Part shown: in pieces, positions 51,538 through 60,336 of the stretch
Position numbering within the stretch: position 1 is the stretch's first letter
How the letters are laid out: the number at the start of each line of letters is the position of its first letter
NCBI RefSeq assembly: GCF_018398335.1
Contig: NZ_JAHBRX010000002.1
Span: 806,001-870,000 of the forward strand
Reading direction: 5' to 3'
Source of the DNA: Chelatococcus sp. HY11
Lineage (GTDB): Bacteria; Pseudomonadota; Alphaproteobacteria; Rhizobiales; Beijerinckiaceae
Length of the DNA stretch: 64,000 bases
Notes under the pieces: model-generated
Database searches by the model: none
The model's input: only the letters and a program-made list of their open reading frames with translations
Told to the model about the DNA's origin: nothing
Translations under genes and position numbers: made by a program

Positions 51538-52893
51538 ATGACGGCAACCACGACCGAAGGTCACAACTCCGTAGGGAGCGCTTCGCGGGAAGCGTTCAAA
51601 CGCGCGCAACGCGTTTTCATTGACGGCACGACACGCGTCACGATCGAGCGTGATCCTATCCCGCGCTATATGGACAAGGGGGAAGGCGCTTATCTCGTTG
51701 ATGTCGATGGGCGGCGTTTCCTCGATTTGAACGGGAACTTCACGACGCTCATCCACGGCCATCGCTTCCTGCCCGTGATCGAGGCTGTCACACGCCAGCT
51801 GCAGTCGGGGCCCTGCTTCGCCAATCCGACATTGGCCGAGATCGATCTCGCCGAACTGATCTGCGGACGCGTTCCCGGCGTCGAGACGATCCGCTTCGTC
51901 AATACAGGCTCGGAGGCGGTGATGTTCGCCATCAAGGCTGCCCGTGCTTTTACCGGGCGCCCGGCGATCGCCAAGATCGAGGGCGCCTATCATGGCGCCT
52001 ATGATTGGGTCGAAGTCAGCCAGGCAAGCACACCGGACAATTGGGGGCAGGAGGACGCGCCGGCGAGAGTGCCTTACTATCACGGCATGCCGGCGTCCGT
52101 TTTAAGAGAGGTGGTGCCTCTCCGCTTCAATGACGTCGCTCTCCTGGAAAAGCAGATCACAGCCCACGCCGCCGACCTGGCGGCCATCGTGCTCGACCCG
52201 ATGCCGAGCCGCGCCGGCCTGATCGCGCCAATCCCCGAATTCGTTACAGCGGTTCAGCGGATAGCCAAGAAACACGGCGTTCTCATTATCGCGGACGAGG
52301 TGCTGAGCTTTCGCCAAGGCTATGAGGGCGCTTCCGCGCGGTATGGACTGTCCCCGGACCTCTTCACATTCGGAAAGATCATCGGCGGCGGGCTCCCTGT
52401 CGGTGCGATCGCCGGCAGTCGCGCGGTCATGAGCGTCTTCGACGCATCCGGCGGGCGGCCACTTCTGCCGCAAGGCGGGACCTTCTCGGCCAATCCGCTG
52501 TCGATGGTGGCCGGCCTTGCTTCAATGACCGCGCTGGATGGAGACGCCTTTGCGCATCTCGAACAGCTGGGAGACCGGCTGCGTGAGCAACTCACCGCCG
52601 CGATCGCGCGAAACCGGGCTCCGTTCTCGGTCTCGGGTGCCGCATCCCTCTTCCGGATTCACCCGAAGGCGGTCCTCCCCCGCGATTTCCGCGAGGCGAC
52701 GCCGACGGCCGCGCAGGCGCATGCCATGAGGGAACTCAGTCGCGCCTTCGCCGAAAGCGGAATCATCCTCCCGAACGGCGCCGCCGCCTGCCTCTCCACC
52801 CCGATGACCACCGAGGATACCGATCACGTCGCCTCGGTGTTCGACGACTTTCTCGCCAAGCGCAGCGACATCATCGAAAGCCTCGCAGTATGA
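51538..52893 (+). CDS. Class III aminotransferase (glutamate-1-semialdehyde-mutase-like)
   Basis: Product of 451 aa, PLP-dependent fold type I. NTGSEAVMFAIKAARA binds the PLP phosphate, IADEVLSFRQ gives the Asp that contacts the pyridine nitrogen, and FTFGKIIGGGLPVGAIAG contains the Schiff-base Lys (about 280). The family covers omega-amino-acid, taurine and GABA transaminases and GSA aminomutase. The usual genomic context of haem biosynthesis is absent, so a catabolic transaminase acting on the imported amine is favoured. It overlaps the ThDP-enzyme gene by 4 bp (ATGA). Control probably through the operator at 51463. Confidence 0.88.
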   Translation: MTATTTEGHNSVGSASREAFKRAQRVFIDGTTRVTIERDPIPRYMDKGEGAYLVDVDGRRFLDLNGNFTTLIHGHRFLPVIEAVTRQLQSGPCFANPTLAEIDLAELICGRVPGVETIRFVNTGSEAVMFAIKAARAFTGRPAIAKIEGAYHGAYDWVEVSQASTPDNWGQEDAPARVPYYHGMPASVLREVVPLRFNDVALLEKQITAHAADLAAIVLDPMPSRAGLIAPIPEFVTAVQRIAKKHGVLIIADEVLSFRQGYEGASARYGLSPDLFTFGKIIGGGLPVGAIAGSRAVMSVFDASGGRPLLPQGGTFSANPLSMVAGLASMTALDGDAFAHLEQLGDRLREQLTAAIARNRAPFSVSGAASLFRIHPKAVLPRDFREATPTAAQAHAMRELSRAFAESGIILPNGAAACLSTPMTTEDTDHVASVFDDFLAKRSDIIESLAV

Positions 52894-54623
52894 CCAGCCC
52901 GAATCCCACCGTCGCGCAAGCGATTGCCCATGCCCTGAAGCGCCATGGCGTGGATGTCATCTTCGGACAGAGCCTGCCTTCTGCGGTCATCCTCGCCGCC
53001 GAGGCGATCGGCATCCGGCAGATCGCCTACCGCCAGGAAAACATGGGCGGCGCGATGGCCGACGGCTTCGCCCGGATCTCTGGGCGCGTCTCCGTGGTCG
53101 CCGCGCAAAACGGCCCTGCCGCGACCCTTCTCGTGCCACCGCTCGCTGAGGCTTTAAAGGCGAGCATCCCGATCGTGGCGCTTGTCCAGGATGTCGAGCG
53201 GCATCAGGTCGACAAGAACGCTTTCCAGGAACTCGATCACGTCGCGCTGTTCGCCTCTTGCGCGAAATGGACCCGCAGGCTTTCCGGCGCCGATCGCGTC
53301 GACGACACTATCGATGCGGCGTTCGCCGCCGCCGCCAGCGGCCGGCCAGGACCTGCGGTGCTGCTGCTGCCCGCTGATCTGCTGCGTGAGACAGCGATCC
53401 CCTCGGCGTTCGCGCGCGGCGCAAGCTATGGCAGCTTTCCCCTCGACCGCATACGACCGGCCCAAGCCGATGTCGACGCAGCCGCGCGGGCAATCGCCGC
53501 GGCACGACATCCGGTCGTCATGGCTGGTGGTGGCGCTCTCTCCGCGGGCGCGCCGGCCGCCTTGGCGCGGCTTCAGGACATCGCCGCCCTGCCCGTCTTA
53601 ACGACGAATATGGGAAAGGGAGCCGTCGACGAATACCACGCCCTGTCCTGCGGCGTACTCGGCGCGCTTGTCGGGCCGGCTTCGCTCGGCCGATATAGCC
53701 GGGAGCTCCTGGCCGAAGCCGATCTGATCCTCCAGGTGGGCACACGCAACAACCAGAACGGCACCGACAGCTGGAGGCTCGTGCCCCCCACGGCGCGCGT
53801 TATCCAGATCGACATCGATCCGCAGGAGATCGGGCGAAACTACGAAGCGCTTCGTCTTGTCGGCACCGCCGCCGAGACGGTTGACGCGCTAGCGGAGACG
53901 CTTGGACAGATGGATCTTTCAATACGCACCCGCGCGCGTCCCTCTCTGGAAGCCCGCATCGCCGAAATCTGGCGTCGTTTCGAAGCATCCCGTGCCCCTC
54001 TCGTCCAGCACAACACGAGCCCGATCAGGCCCGAGCGTGTCATGGCCGAGCTGCAGAAGCTGCTGGCACCGGACACCATCGTCGTCGCGGATGCGAGCTA
54101 CTCCTCCATGTGGATCGTCGGCCAGTTGCGCGGACTGGCGCCTGGCATGCGCTTCCTGACACCGCGTGGCCTCGCGGGTCTTGGCTGGGGTTTGCCGCTC
54201 GCGATGGGCGCGAAGGTCGCGAAGCCCGACGCGCGCGTCGTCGCGCTCGTGGGGGATGGTGGCTTCGCCCATTCCTGGGCGGAACTCGAGACAATGGTGC
54301 GGATGGACATCGCGCTCACGGTCATCGTCCTGAACAACGGCATCCTCGGCTACCAGAAGGATGCCGAGACCGTGAAGTTCGGGGCCTATACCACAGCCTG
54401 CCATTTCGCGCCGGTCGACCATGTCGCGATCGCCCGCGCCTGCGGTTGCGTGGGAGTTCGCGTCGATACGCCCTCCGCGATTCTGCCAGCCCTTCGCGAG
54501 GCGCTCGGGAGCAATCACCCGACACTGATCGAGGTCATGACCGACCCTGATGCCCATCCGGCGATTTCGCTTTTCGACGGCACGCTCGATCACGCCGTAA
54601 CACCGGAACCGGAGCTTGTCTGA
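52890..54623 (+). CDS. Thiamine-diphosphate-dependent enzyme (acetolactate-synthase-like)
   Basis: Product of 577 aa with the three-domain ThDP fold. The catalytic Glu50 lies in AYRQENMGGAMADGFAR; the central domain (about 190-330) has the GGGALSAGAPAAL start; the C-terminal PP domain has GDGGFAHSWAE (about 453) and LNNGILGYQ, the Mg/ThDP site. Relatives include acetolactate synthase, sulfoacetaldehyde acetyltransferase, benzoylformate and phosphonopyruvate decarboxylases. A carboligation or decarboxylation on the aldehyde or keto acid made by the aminotransferase is plausible. No regulatory subunit gene follows, which argues against a biosynthetic acetolactate synthase. The stop overlaps the SDR start by one base. 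Confidence 0.88.
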   Translation: MTSPNPTVAQAIAHALKRHGVDVIFGQSLPSAVILAAEAIGIRQIAYRQENMGGAMADGFARISGRVSVVAAQNGPAATLLVPPLAEALKASIPIVALVQDVERHQVDKNAFQELDHVALFASCAKWTRRLSGADRVDDTIDAAFAAAASGRPGPAVLLLPADLLRETAIPSAFARGASYGSFPLDRIRPAQADVDAAARAIAAARHPVVMAGGGALSAGAPAALARLQDIAALPVLTTNMGKGAVDEYHALSCGVLGALVGPASLGRYSRELLAEADLILQVGTRNNQNGTDSWRLVPPTARVIQIDIDPQEIGRNYEALRLVGTAAETVDALAETLGQMDLSIRTRARPSLEARIAEIWRRFEASRAPLVQHNTSPIRPERVMAELQKLLAPDTIVVADASYSSMWIVGQLRGLAPGMRFLTPRGLAGLGWGLPLAMGAKVAKPDARVVALVGDGGFAHSWAELETMVRMDIALTVIVLNNGILGYQKDAETVKFGAYTTACHFAPVDHVAIARACGCVGVRVDTPSAILPALREALGSNHPTLIEVMTDPDAHPAISLFDGTLDHAVTPEPELV

Positions 54624-55393
54624 TGGACCATGCTCGTCCTGTCGCTGTCGTCTCGGGTGGCAGTTCCGGCATCGGCCTCGCCGCTGCCGAAGCGCTGTTG
54701 ACGGAAGGCTGGGCTGTCGCCCTGTTCAGCCAGCAGCGCACCCATGTCGAGAGCGCCCGCGAGACACTGGCGGGACGCTTCGGAGATGACGGCCTGTTCG
54801 CTGACACGCTCGATCTAAGGGAACCGGCCGCCATCACGGGCTTTTTTACCGCCGTTTCCGCGCGCTTCAAGCGGATCGATGCGCTTGTCTGCAACGCCGG
54901 CTTCTCACCAAAAGGACCGGTCGGCCGCACGCCGCTCGGTGAAATACCACTCGCCGAGTGGAACGACGTGCTGTCCGTCAATCTCACCGGCGCGATGCTC
55001 TGCTGCCAGGCCGTCCTGCCGGGCATGGTGGAAAGACGGCACGGCCGTATCATCCTGATCGGCTCGATCGCCGGGCGCACGGCGCCGCGCATCGCTGGAG
55101 CAAGCTACGTCGCTTCCAAGGCGGCGCTGACTGGCCTCGCCCGCTCCATCGTCTCGGAATATTCAGAGTACGGGATCACGGCGAATACCATCTGCCCGGG
55201 CCGGATCCTGACGGAGATGACAGGCCAGTCGTCATCGCCGGCCAACCAATCAGCGTTGTCGCGTATTCCGGCCCGTCGCCTCGGGCTGCCGGAGGATATT
55301 GCCCGCGCTGTCGTCTTTCTGTCCGCACCAGAGGCCGGCTTTGTGAATGGTGCGGTCCTCGACATCAACGGCGGCGAATTCACCCCGACCTGA
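54623..55393 (+). CDS. Classical SDR oxidoreductase (aminotransferase cassette)
   Basis: Product of 256 aa. SGGSSGIG is the cofactor motif (first Gly preceded by Ser instead of Thr), CNAG replaces NNAG, Ser lies in ILIGSIAGR, and YVASK gives Tyr/Lys (about 156-160). DINGGEF closes the protein. Start ATG overlaps the preceding TGA (TGATG), so translation is coupled to the ThDP enzyme. Likely reduces or oxidises the product of that enzyme (inference). Confidence 0.86.
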   Translation: MDHARPVAVVSGGSSGIGLAAAEALLTEGWAVALFSQQRTHVESARETLAGRFGDDGLFADTLDLREPAAITGFFTAVSARFKRIDALVCNAGFSPKGPVGRTPLGEIPLAEWNDVLSVNLTGAMLCCQAVLPGMVERRHGRIILIGSIAGRTAPRIAGASYVASKAALTGLARSIVSEYSEYGITANTICPGRILTEMTGQSSSPANQSALSRIPARRLGLPEDIARAVVFLSAPEAGFVNGAVLDINGGEFTPT

Positions 55394-55426
55394 ATGACAG
55401 AACAGCCTGAACGCCAGGAGATCCGC

Positions 55427-56488
55427 ATGGTCAATCGCAAAGCGTTGCTTGTTTCGGCCCTGATTGGAATGGGCCTCACAAATGGGGGCAGCCATGCCCA
55501 ATCCCGGAATGAGCTCGTCATCACGACGACGGGCGGCGTCCAGGAACAGGTCCTGCGTGAGACCTTCTACGAGCCATTCGAAAAGGCGACCGGCATCAAA
55601 ATCGTCTCCGTCTCCGGGTCGGACGCTCAGAACGTCGCGCGGGTGAAAGCCATGGTCGCGGCCGGAAAAGTGAGCTGGGACCTCTATCAGGCCGGTGAGA
55701 TCCAGTCGTCGTCGGCCGAGCATCGCGCCTTGAACGAAGACATGAGCGCCTTCTGCGCCCGGTTTTCAAGCGGTGACGACCTCTTGCCCGGCGCCTGCAA
55801 CGCAGCGGGCGTGCTCGCCGCCTACGGCACCACGATGCTTGTCTATAACGACGAGAAATTTGCCGGCGCCAAGCCACGCAATTGGGCGGACTTCTGGAAC
55901 GTCAAGGAATTCCCCGGTCCCCGCGCGCTGCCGAACTTCAACGACCCATGGCGGGTGCTGGCGGCGGCCCTGCTCGCAGATGGGGTTCCGGCCGACAAGC
56001 TGTTTCCGCTCGATCTCGACCGCGCCTTCCGAAAAATGGACGAGATCCGACCGCATGTGGCGCTCTGGTGGAAAACCGGCGACCAGAGCGTCCAGGGCTT
56101 CCGGAACGGCGAATATGTGATGGGCATGATCTGGCAGACACGGGCCTCCGCTTTGCGGGCCGAGAAGCAGCCGCTCGAATGGAGCCTCGATCAGGCTGTT
56201 CTCGTCGGCGACCGCTGGGCCCTCGTCAAAGGCGCGCCTAACCGTGAGAATGCCCTGCGTTTCCTTGAGTTCTATCTGTCAAATGTCGAGGGCCAGGCGA
56301 AGCGTTGCGAGGCGCAGACCTGTACGCCCGTCAGCCGGAAAGCTGCCGCGATGATGAGCCCGGAAACACAGAAGGCGCTGCCGCTCGCCCCGGAGGTTTT
56401 CAAGGGCCTCATCGTACCGGACAGCGGCTGGATTAACGCCAACAAGTCACGGTTGCTCGATCGCTGGAATGCCTGGCTCCAGCAGTAA
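55427..56488 (+). CDS. ABC transporter substrate-binding protein, PotD/Fbp-like, copy 1
   Basis: Product of 353 aa. ATG 55427 is preferred over 55394: AGGAG precedes it, and MVNRKALLVSALIGMGL starts a clean Sec signal cleaved near SHA-QS (about residue 24). VITTTGGVQEQVL, FEKATGIKIV, NWADFWNVKEFPGPRAL and DPWRVLAAALLADGVPADKL are typical of spermidine/putrescine-type (SBP_bac_8) proteins. A close paralogue lies at 58099, with the MlrC gene between. It probably serves the permease/ATPase set at 47673-50548 on the opposite strand. Confidence 0.88.
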   Translation: MVNRKALLVSALIGMGLTNGGSHAQSRNELVITTTGGVQEQVLRETFYEPFEKATGIKIVSVSGSDAQNVARVKAMVAAGKVSWDLYQAGEIQSSSAEHRALNEDMSAFCARFSSGDDLLPGACNAAGVLAAYGTTMLVYNDEKFAGAKPRNWADFWNVKEFPGPRALPNFNDPWRVLAAALLADGVPADKLFPLDLDRAFRKMDEIRPHVALWWKTGDQSVQGFRNGEYVMGMIWQTRASALRAEKQPLEWSLDQAVLVGDRWALVKGAPNRENALRFLEFYLSNVEGQAKRCEAQTCTPVSRKAAAMMSPETQKALPLAPEVFKGLIVPDSGWINANKSRLLDRWNAWLQQ

Positions 56489-56546
56489 TCCGGCTCTCGC
56501 GCCCAACACCGTCTGACCAGATCAACCGGCCTCCGGGGCAATCGGT

Positions 56547-58052
56547 ATGCGCATTTTCGTCTCCAGCCTTTTTCATGAGGGCAACAGCTTCAGCAGGCTC
56601 AAGACCGGCCCCGGCAGCTTCGTGATCGCCCGGAGCGCGAGCCTGCTCGGAAAGGCCGCGGGGTCGCGTTCTTCTCTCGGCGGCGCCTGCCGGGCCCTTA
56701 CGCATCTGGGTTGTCAGATCCTGCCAGGCATTTCCGCCGTGGCGCCACCCGGTGGCCCTGTGGAGGACAGCCTGTTCGGACAACTCTGCGCCGAAATCGT
56801 CGCAGGCGTCGAAACCATGCGTCCGGACGGGATCTACCTCGATCTACACGGCGCGATGATCACCGAGAGCCTTGATGATCCTGAAGGCGCACTGATCGCC
56901 GCAATCCGCGAGGTGGCTGGGCCGGAAACAATCATCGCCGTCAGCCTCGACCTGCATGCCCATGTCACCAAGACCATGCTTGCCGGCGCGGATCTCGTGC
57001 TCGCCTGCAAGGAGAACCCGCATACGGACTATGACGTTGCTGGCGAGCGCGCGGCGACCCTGCTTGTCGAGACCATCCAGCGGCGCATCGCGCCGGTCAC
57101 GGCGGCGGTATGGCTACCTCTCATTTTCGGGGCACAGATGGAAACCGCGCGAGGGCCTCTCTCCAGCCTCCACGCGCGCCGACGCGAGATCCTGGCGCAC
57201 CATCCATCGCTGCTCGATATCTCGATCTGCAATTGCACGACCCTTGTCGACGTGCCGGGTGGCGCCCAGTGCATCACCGCGATCGCAAACGGCGACCCGA
57301 GCGGCGCTAAGGACGCGGTCGAGGATCTTGCCCGCATGCTGTGGGACCTGCGTGACGCATTCACCCCGGATTTCACGCCGCTCGAGACAGCGCTCGCAGA
57401 CGTCGCCTCCGGTCGTCTGTCAACGCCTGTCATCCTCGGCGATCAGGGCGATCGCGTACTGGCTGGCGCGGCCGGTGATGGTACGGTGATCATGTCCGAA
57501 ATCGCGCGGCACTGGCCAAATCTCAACGCGGTCGTCCCGGTCACCGATCCCGACGCCGTCCTCCGCGCAGAACGGTCCGGCATCGGTGGAGTGTTCGAGG
57601 CGGCGATTGGCGGGGGCCTCTCCAAAGGCGCTGTGCCGTTTCGCGCCAAATGGTCCGTCTTGAGCCTCGGCAATGGCCATTTCGTGCATGATGGTCCTTA
57701 TCTCAAAAACGAGCCCGCCACTCTCGGCAACACGGCTGTCCTGCAATCGGGCAACCTCACCGTGCTGGTGACCAGCCTCCCGGGTTTCACCCAGGATCCA
57801 GCGGCGTTCCGCAGTCAAGGCATCGAACTTGACGGCCGCGACGTGGTCGTCGTCAAGTCGGGCTACCACTTCAAAATTTCCTTCGGATCGCTCGGCGCTT
57901 GTGTCGTCGTCGATACGCCAGGCATTTCGAACTACCAACGCGGCCTTCTGCCCTTCACAAAACGTCGGCCGATCTATCCGGAAGACATGATCGAAGATCC
58001 GGCGCTCGCGGCCAGTATTTTCACACGCATCCGGCCAACACATCCAACCTGA
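56547..58052 (+). CDS. M81 metallopeptidase family protein (MlrC-like), copy 2
   Basis: Product of 501 aa and paralogue of the 46033 product. LDLHAH (Asp135, His137, His139) and CKENPHTD hold the metal site. The start MRIFVSSLFHEGNSF is the standard family N-terminus. C-terminal landmarks: LGDQGDRVLAGAAGDG, TSLPGFTQDPAAF and VVVKSGYHF. It is flanked by two similar binding-protein genes, and the next one begins within 50 bp. A role in opening an amide or lactam of the imported compound is possible but unproven. Confidence 0.86.
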   Translation: MRIFVSSLFHEGNSFSRLKTGPGSFVIARSASLLGKAAGSRSSLGGACRALTHLGCQILPGISAVAPPGGPVEDSLFGQLCAEIVAGVETMRPDGIYLDLHGAMITESLDDPEGALIAAIREVAGPETIIAVSLDLHAHVTKTMLAGADLVLACKENPHTDYDVAGERAATLLVETIQRRIAPVTAAVWLPLIFGAQMETARGPLSSLHARRREILAHHPSLLDISICNCTTLVDVPGGAQCITAIANGDPSGAKDAVEDLARMLWDLRDAFTPDFTPLETALADVASGRLSTPVILGDQGDRVLAGAAGDGTVIMSEIARHWPNLNAVVPVTDPDAVLRAERSGIGGVFEAAIGGGLSKGAVPFRAKWSVLSLGNGHFVHDGPYLKNEPATLGNTAVLQSGNLTVLVTSLPGFTQDPAAFRSQGIELDGRDVVVVKSGYHFKISFGSLGACVVVDTPGISNYQRGLLPFTKRRPIYPEDMIEDPALAASIFTRIRPTHPT

Positions 58053-58098
58053 CGGCGTGTCAGTTAACTGCCATTCAAAAAATAGGGGGATCTTTATT

Positions 58099-59184
58099 TT
58101 GCTCACTATCAGAAAGCATTCGCAAGCGCGTGATCTCCTCATCACCCTTCTGCGCCAGATCGGCATTGGCCTAGCGCTCACCACAGCAGCCGCGGCGCAG
58201 TCGGGTGAGGTCGTCGTCGCCACCACGGGCGGCGTCTATGACAAGGCACTCAAAGAAATCTGGTTCGAACCCTTCACCAAGGCAACGGGCATCAAAGTCG
58301 CCACCGTCACCGCGACCGATGCGGAGCAGCGAGCCCGTGCCCAGGCCATGGCGAAGGCCGGAAACGTCACGTGGGACATCATCAACAACGTCGATATCAT
58401 CGCCGAGTCAGAGCAGAATCGCTCCTTCACCCGCGACCTCGCGTCGTTCTGCGAACAGTTCAAGGTCCGCAAGGATCTGGTCGACAAGGCCTGCAATCCG
58501 GCCGGCGTCCGCATCACACTCAACGCCACATTACTCGGCTCGAATGCAGAGCGTTTCAAGGACGAGCAGCCTCGGAGCTGGGCTGACTTCTGGGACACCA
58601 AGCGCTTTCCCGGTGCACGCGCGCTACCAAGCTTCAACGATCCCTGGCGGGTGCTCGCTGCCGCCCTGCTCGCCGACGGCGTACCAGCCGACAAGCTTTT
58701 CCCGCTGGATATCGATCGCGCGCTGAAGAAACTCGACGCGATCAAGCCGGAGATCCAGTTGTGGTGGCGCACGGGTGATCAGAGCCAGCAGGGGTTCCGT
58801 AACGGCGAATATGTCATCGGAATGATTTGGGGTACGCGGGCATCGGCTTTGAAAGCGGAAGGCCAGCCCGTCACGACGTCCTATGAAGGCGCGTTCCTGC
58901 TCGCCGACACGCTTCAGATCCTGCGTGATGGCCCTAACCCGGCAGGGGCTGAAGCGCTTCTCAAATATTACCTTGATAATCCGAGCGTACAAGCGAAGCT
59001 CGCGGAACGGTTGAATGTAACGCCGCCGAGCATCGACGCCGTTACCCTGATGAGTGAAGCAGCACGCGCCAATATTCCCAGTTCGCCTGAAGCTTTCCAG
59101 GCCATCGTCAAGCACGATTCCGCCTGGATCGCCGCCAACCAGGCCCGGATGCTCGATGCATGGAACGCATGGATCCAACGCTAG
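58099..59184 (+). CDS. ABC transporter substrate-binding protein, PotD/Fbp-like, copy 2
   Basis: Product of about 361 aa. The open frame begins with GTG at 58057, but AGGGGGA (58084-58090) points to the TTG at 58099. From there LTIRKHSQARDLLITLL and a hydrophobic stretch up to TAAAAQS give a proper signal peptide. VVATTGGVYDKAL, FTKATGIKVATV, SWADFWDTKRFPGARAL and DPWRVLAAALLADGVPADKL parallel the 55427 product almost word for word, so the two are recent duplicates. The ligand region before that (NVDIIAESEQNRSF against QAGEIQSSSAEHRAL) has diverged, which suggests different substrates for one transporter. Confidence 0.85.
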   Translation: MLTIRKHSQARDLLITLLRQIGIGLALTTAAAAQSGEVVVATTGGVYDKALKEIWFEPFTKATGIKVATVTATDAEQRARAQAMAKAGNVTWDIINNVDIIAESEQNRSFTRDLASFCEQFKVRKDLVDKACNPAGVRITLNATLLGSNAERFKDEQPRSWADFWDTKRFPGARALPSFNDPWRVLAAALLADGVPADKLFPLDIDRALKKLDAIKPEIQLWWRTGDQSQQGFRNGEYVIGMIWGTRASALKAEGQPVTTSYEGAFLLADTLQILRDGPNPAGAEALLKYYLDNPSVQAKLAERLNVTPPSIDAVTLMSEAARANIPSSPEAFQAIVKHDSAWIAANQARMLDAWNAWIQR

Positions 59185-59270
59185 AGCAATATTCTGCTTC
59201 ACACGCGTGAACTGTCACTCGGAACAGTCATCATAAGCGCAAGGTTAACACATAGGCTTGGTCAATGGCC

Positions 59271-60173
59271 TCATGGCTTGTCGCGGACAATAGGCGCTCC
59301 CGAGGCGCCGACCGCCTTGGAGAGATGCGCATGCATCATCTTGCTGGCGCCGCGATAATCGCCGGCGAGAACCGCGTCGATAATGGCGAGGTGTTCTTTG
59401 CACCATTCACGGACTCGCCGTCGGTTCCGATAGCCGCCGAATTCGAGCAGACGCCTCAGACGATTTTGTTGTTGGACTGCTTGCAGAAAGAACACGTTTC
59501 CACTGAACTCCGCGAACATTTCATGAAAACTCGCGTCGGTGGAAAACAACTGCATACTGTCGACGCTGTTTATGTCGGGGTGCGACGCAAGATACATATG
59601 TTGCAGTCGGGCGCGCTCAAGCGCGGCCCCATCCGGTTTGAACGTGCTCAAAAGAAATGACGCGGGCTCGATCGTCAGGCGGAAGTCGTAACTTGAGTTA
59701 AGCGCGAGTTTGGAGTCCAGCGTCGGCAGGAAGGTCCAACCGTGCCCTTTGTTGCGCGCGATCAAACCGTCCTCGGACAGCCGCGCCAGCGTCCTCAGCA
59801 TCACCACGCGATCGACATCGTATCGGTGTGCGATCTCGCTCTGGGTCAATGAATCTGGAAGTATCCCGGCTAGCCTGTCTCTTACGAGCTGCTCATAAAG
59901 GCTCTGGTCGAGCGAGTTGGGCACTTCGATTTCGATGCGGTGAAGCACGTCAAACGGCTTGACGAGGAAAAAACCCTGGTTCCGGCGAGCCTCCACTATC
60001 TCCAGCTCGGTCAGCAACATCAGAGCTGCACGGACCGGCGTCCGCGAGACCCCGAGCAGATCACCCAGCTGCTGCTCGCGCAAATGGTGACCCGGCTCAA
60101 ACTTCGCGTCGCGAATGAGATCGAGTATTTGGTTCGCGAGTCGGTGCCGGCTCTGGTTTGATGATCGCGCCAT
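59271..60173 (-). CDS. GntR-family regulator with two winged-helix domains plus FCD
   Basis: Product of 300 aa, 60-70 longer than usual GntR/FCD proteins. Residues 10-72 are a normal GntR winged helix-turn-helix (FEPGHHLREQQLGDLL, VSRTPVRAALMLL). Residues 92-148 form a second one (ILPDSLTQSEIAHRYDV, then RVVMLRTLARLSEDGLIARNK) with a wing-like GHGWTF. Residues 160-285 are the FCD domain with Asp213, His217, His261 and His283 in the ligand positions. Last gene of the leftward unit 62630-59271 (gap 163 bp to the dehydrogenase gene). Candidate sites are the dyads at 62799 and 62816. Confidence 0.82.
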   Translation of the reverse strand: MARSSNQSRHRLANQILDLIRDAKFEPGHHLREQQLGDLLGVSRTPVRAALMLLTELEIVEARRNQGFFLVKPFDVLHRIEIEVPNSLDQSLYEQLVRDRLAGILPDSLTQSEIAHRYDVDRVVMLRTLARLSEDGLIARNKGHGWTFLPTLDSKLALNSSYDFRLTIEPASFLLSTFKPDGAALERARLQHMYLASHPDINSVDSMQLFSTDASFHEMFAEFSGNVFFLQAVQQQNRLRRLLEFGGYRNRRRVREWCKEHLAIIDAVLAGDYRGASKMMHAHLSKAVGASGAPIVRDKP

Positions 60174-60336
60174 GGATCTCGTTCTGTTCTAAGGACGTTA
60201 GTGACGGCAACCGAGCAATTGAAAGTTCCTCGACACAACGCGCAAATGGTCTCGTCCCCGATAGCGGAAACCCGGTGCACTATCTGTTGAACGAGGCTGT
60301 GTCCAGTGCGAATTCAAGGCCATCGGATGTGGCGCC

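Noticed and set aside
51538-54623. Aminotransferase plus ThDP enzyme as taurine degradation (Tpa/Xsc)
   Set aside because: The pairing fits, but there is no phosphotransacetylase gene and no Xsc-specific motif I can confirm. The MlrC proteins do not belong to that pathway.
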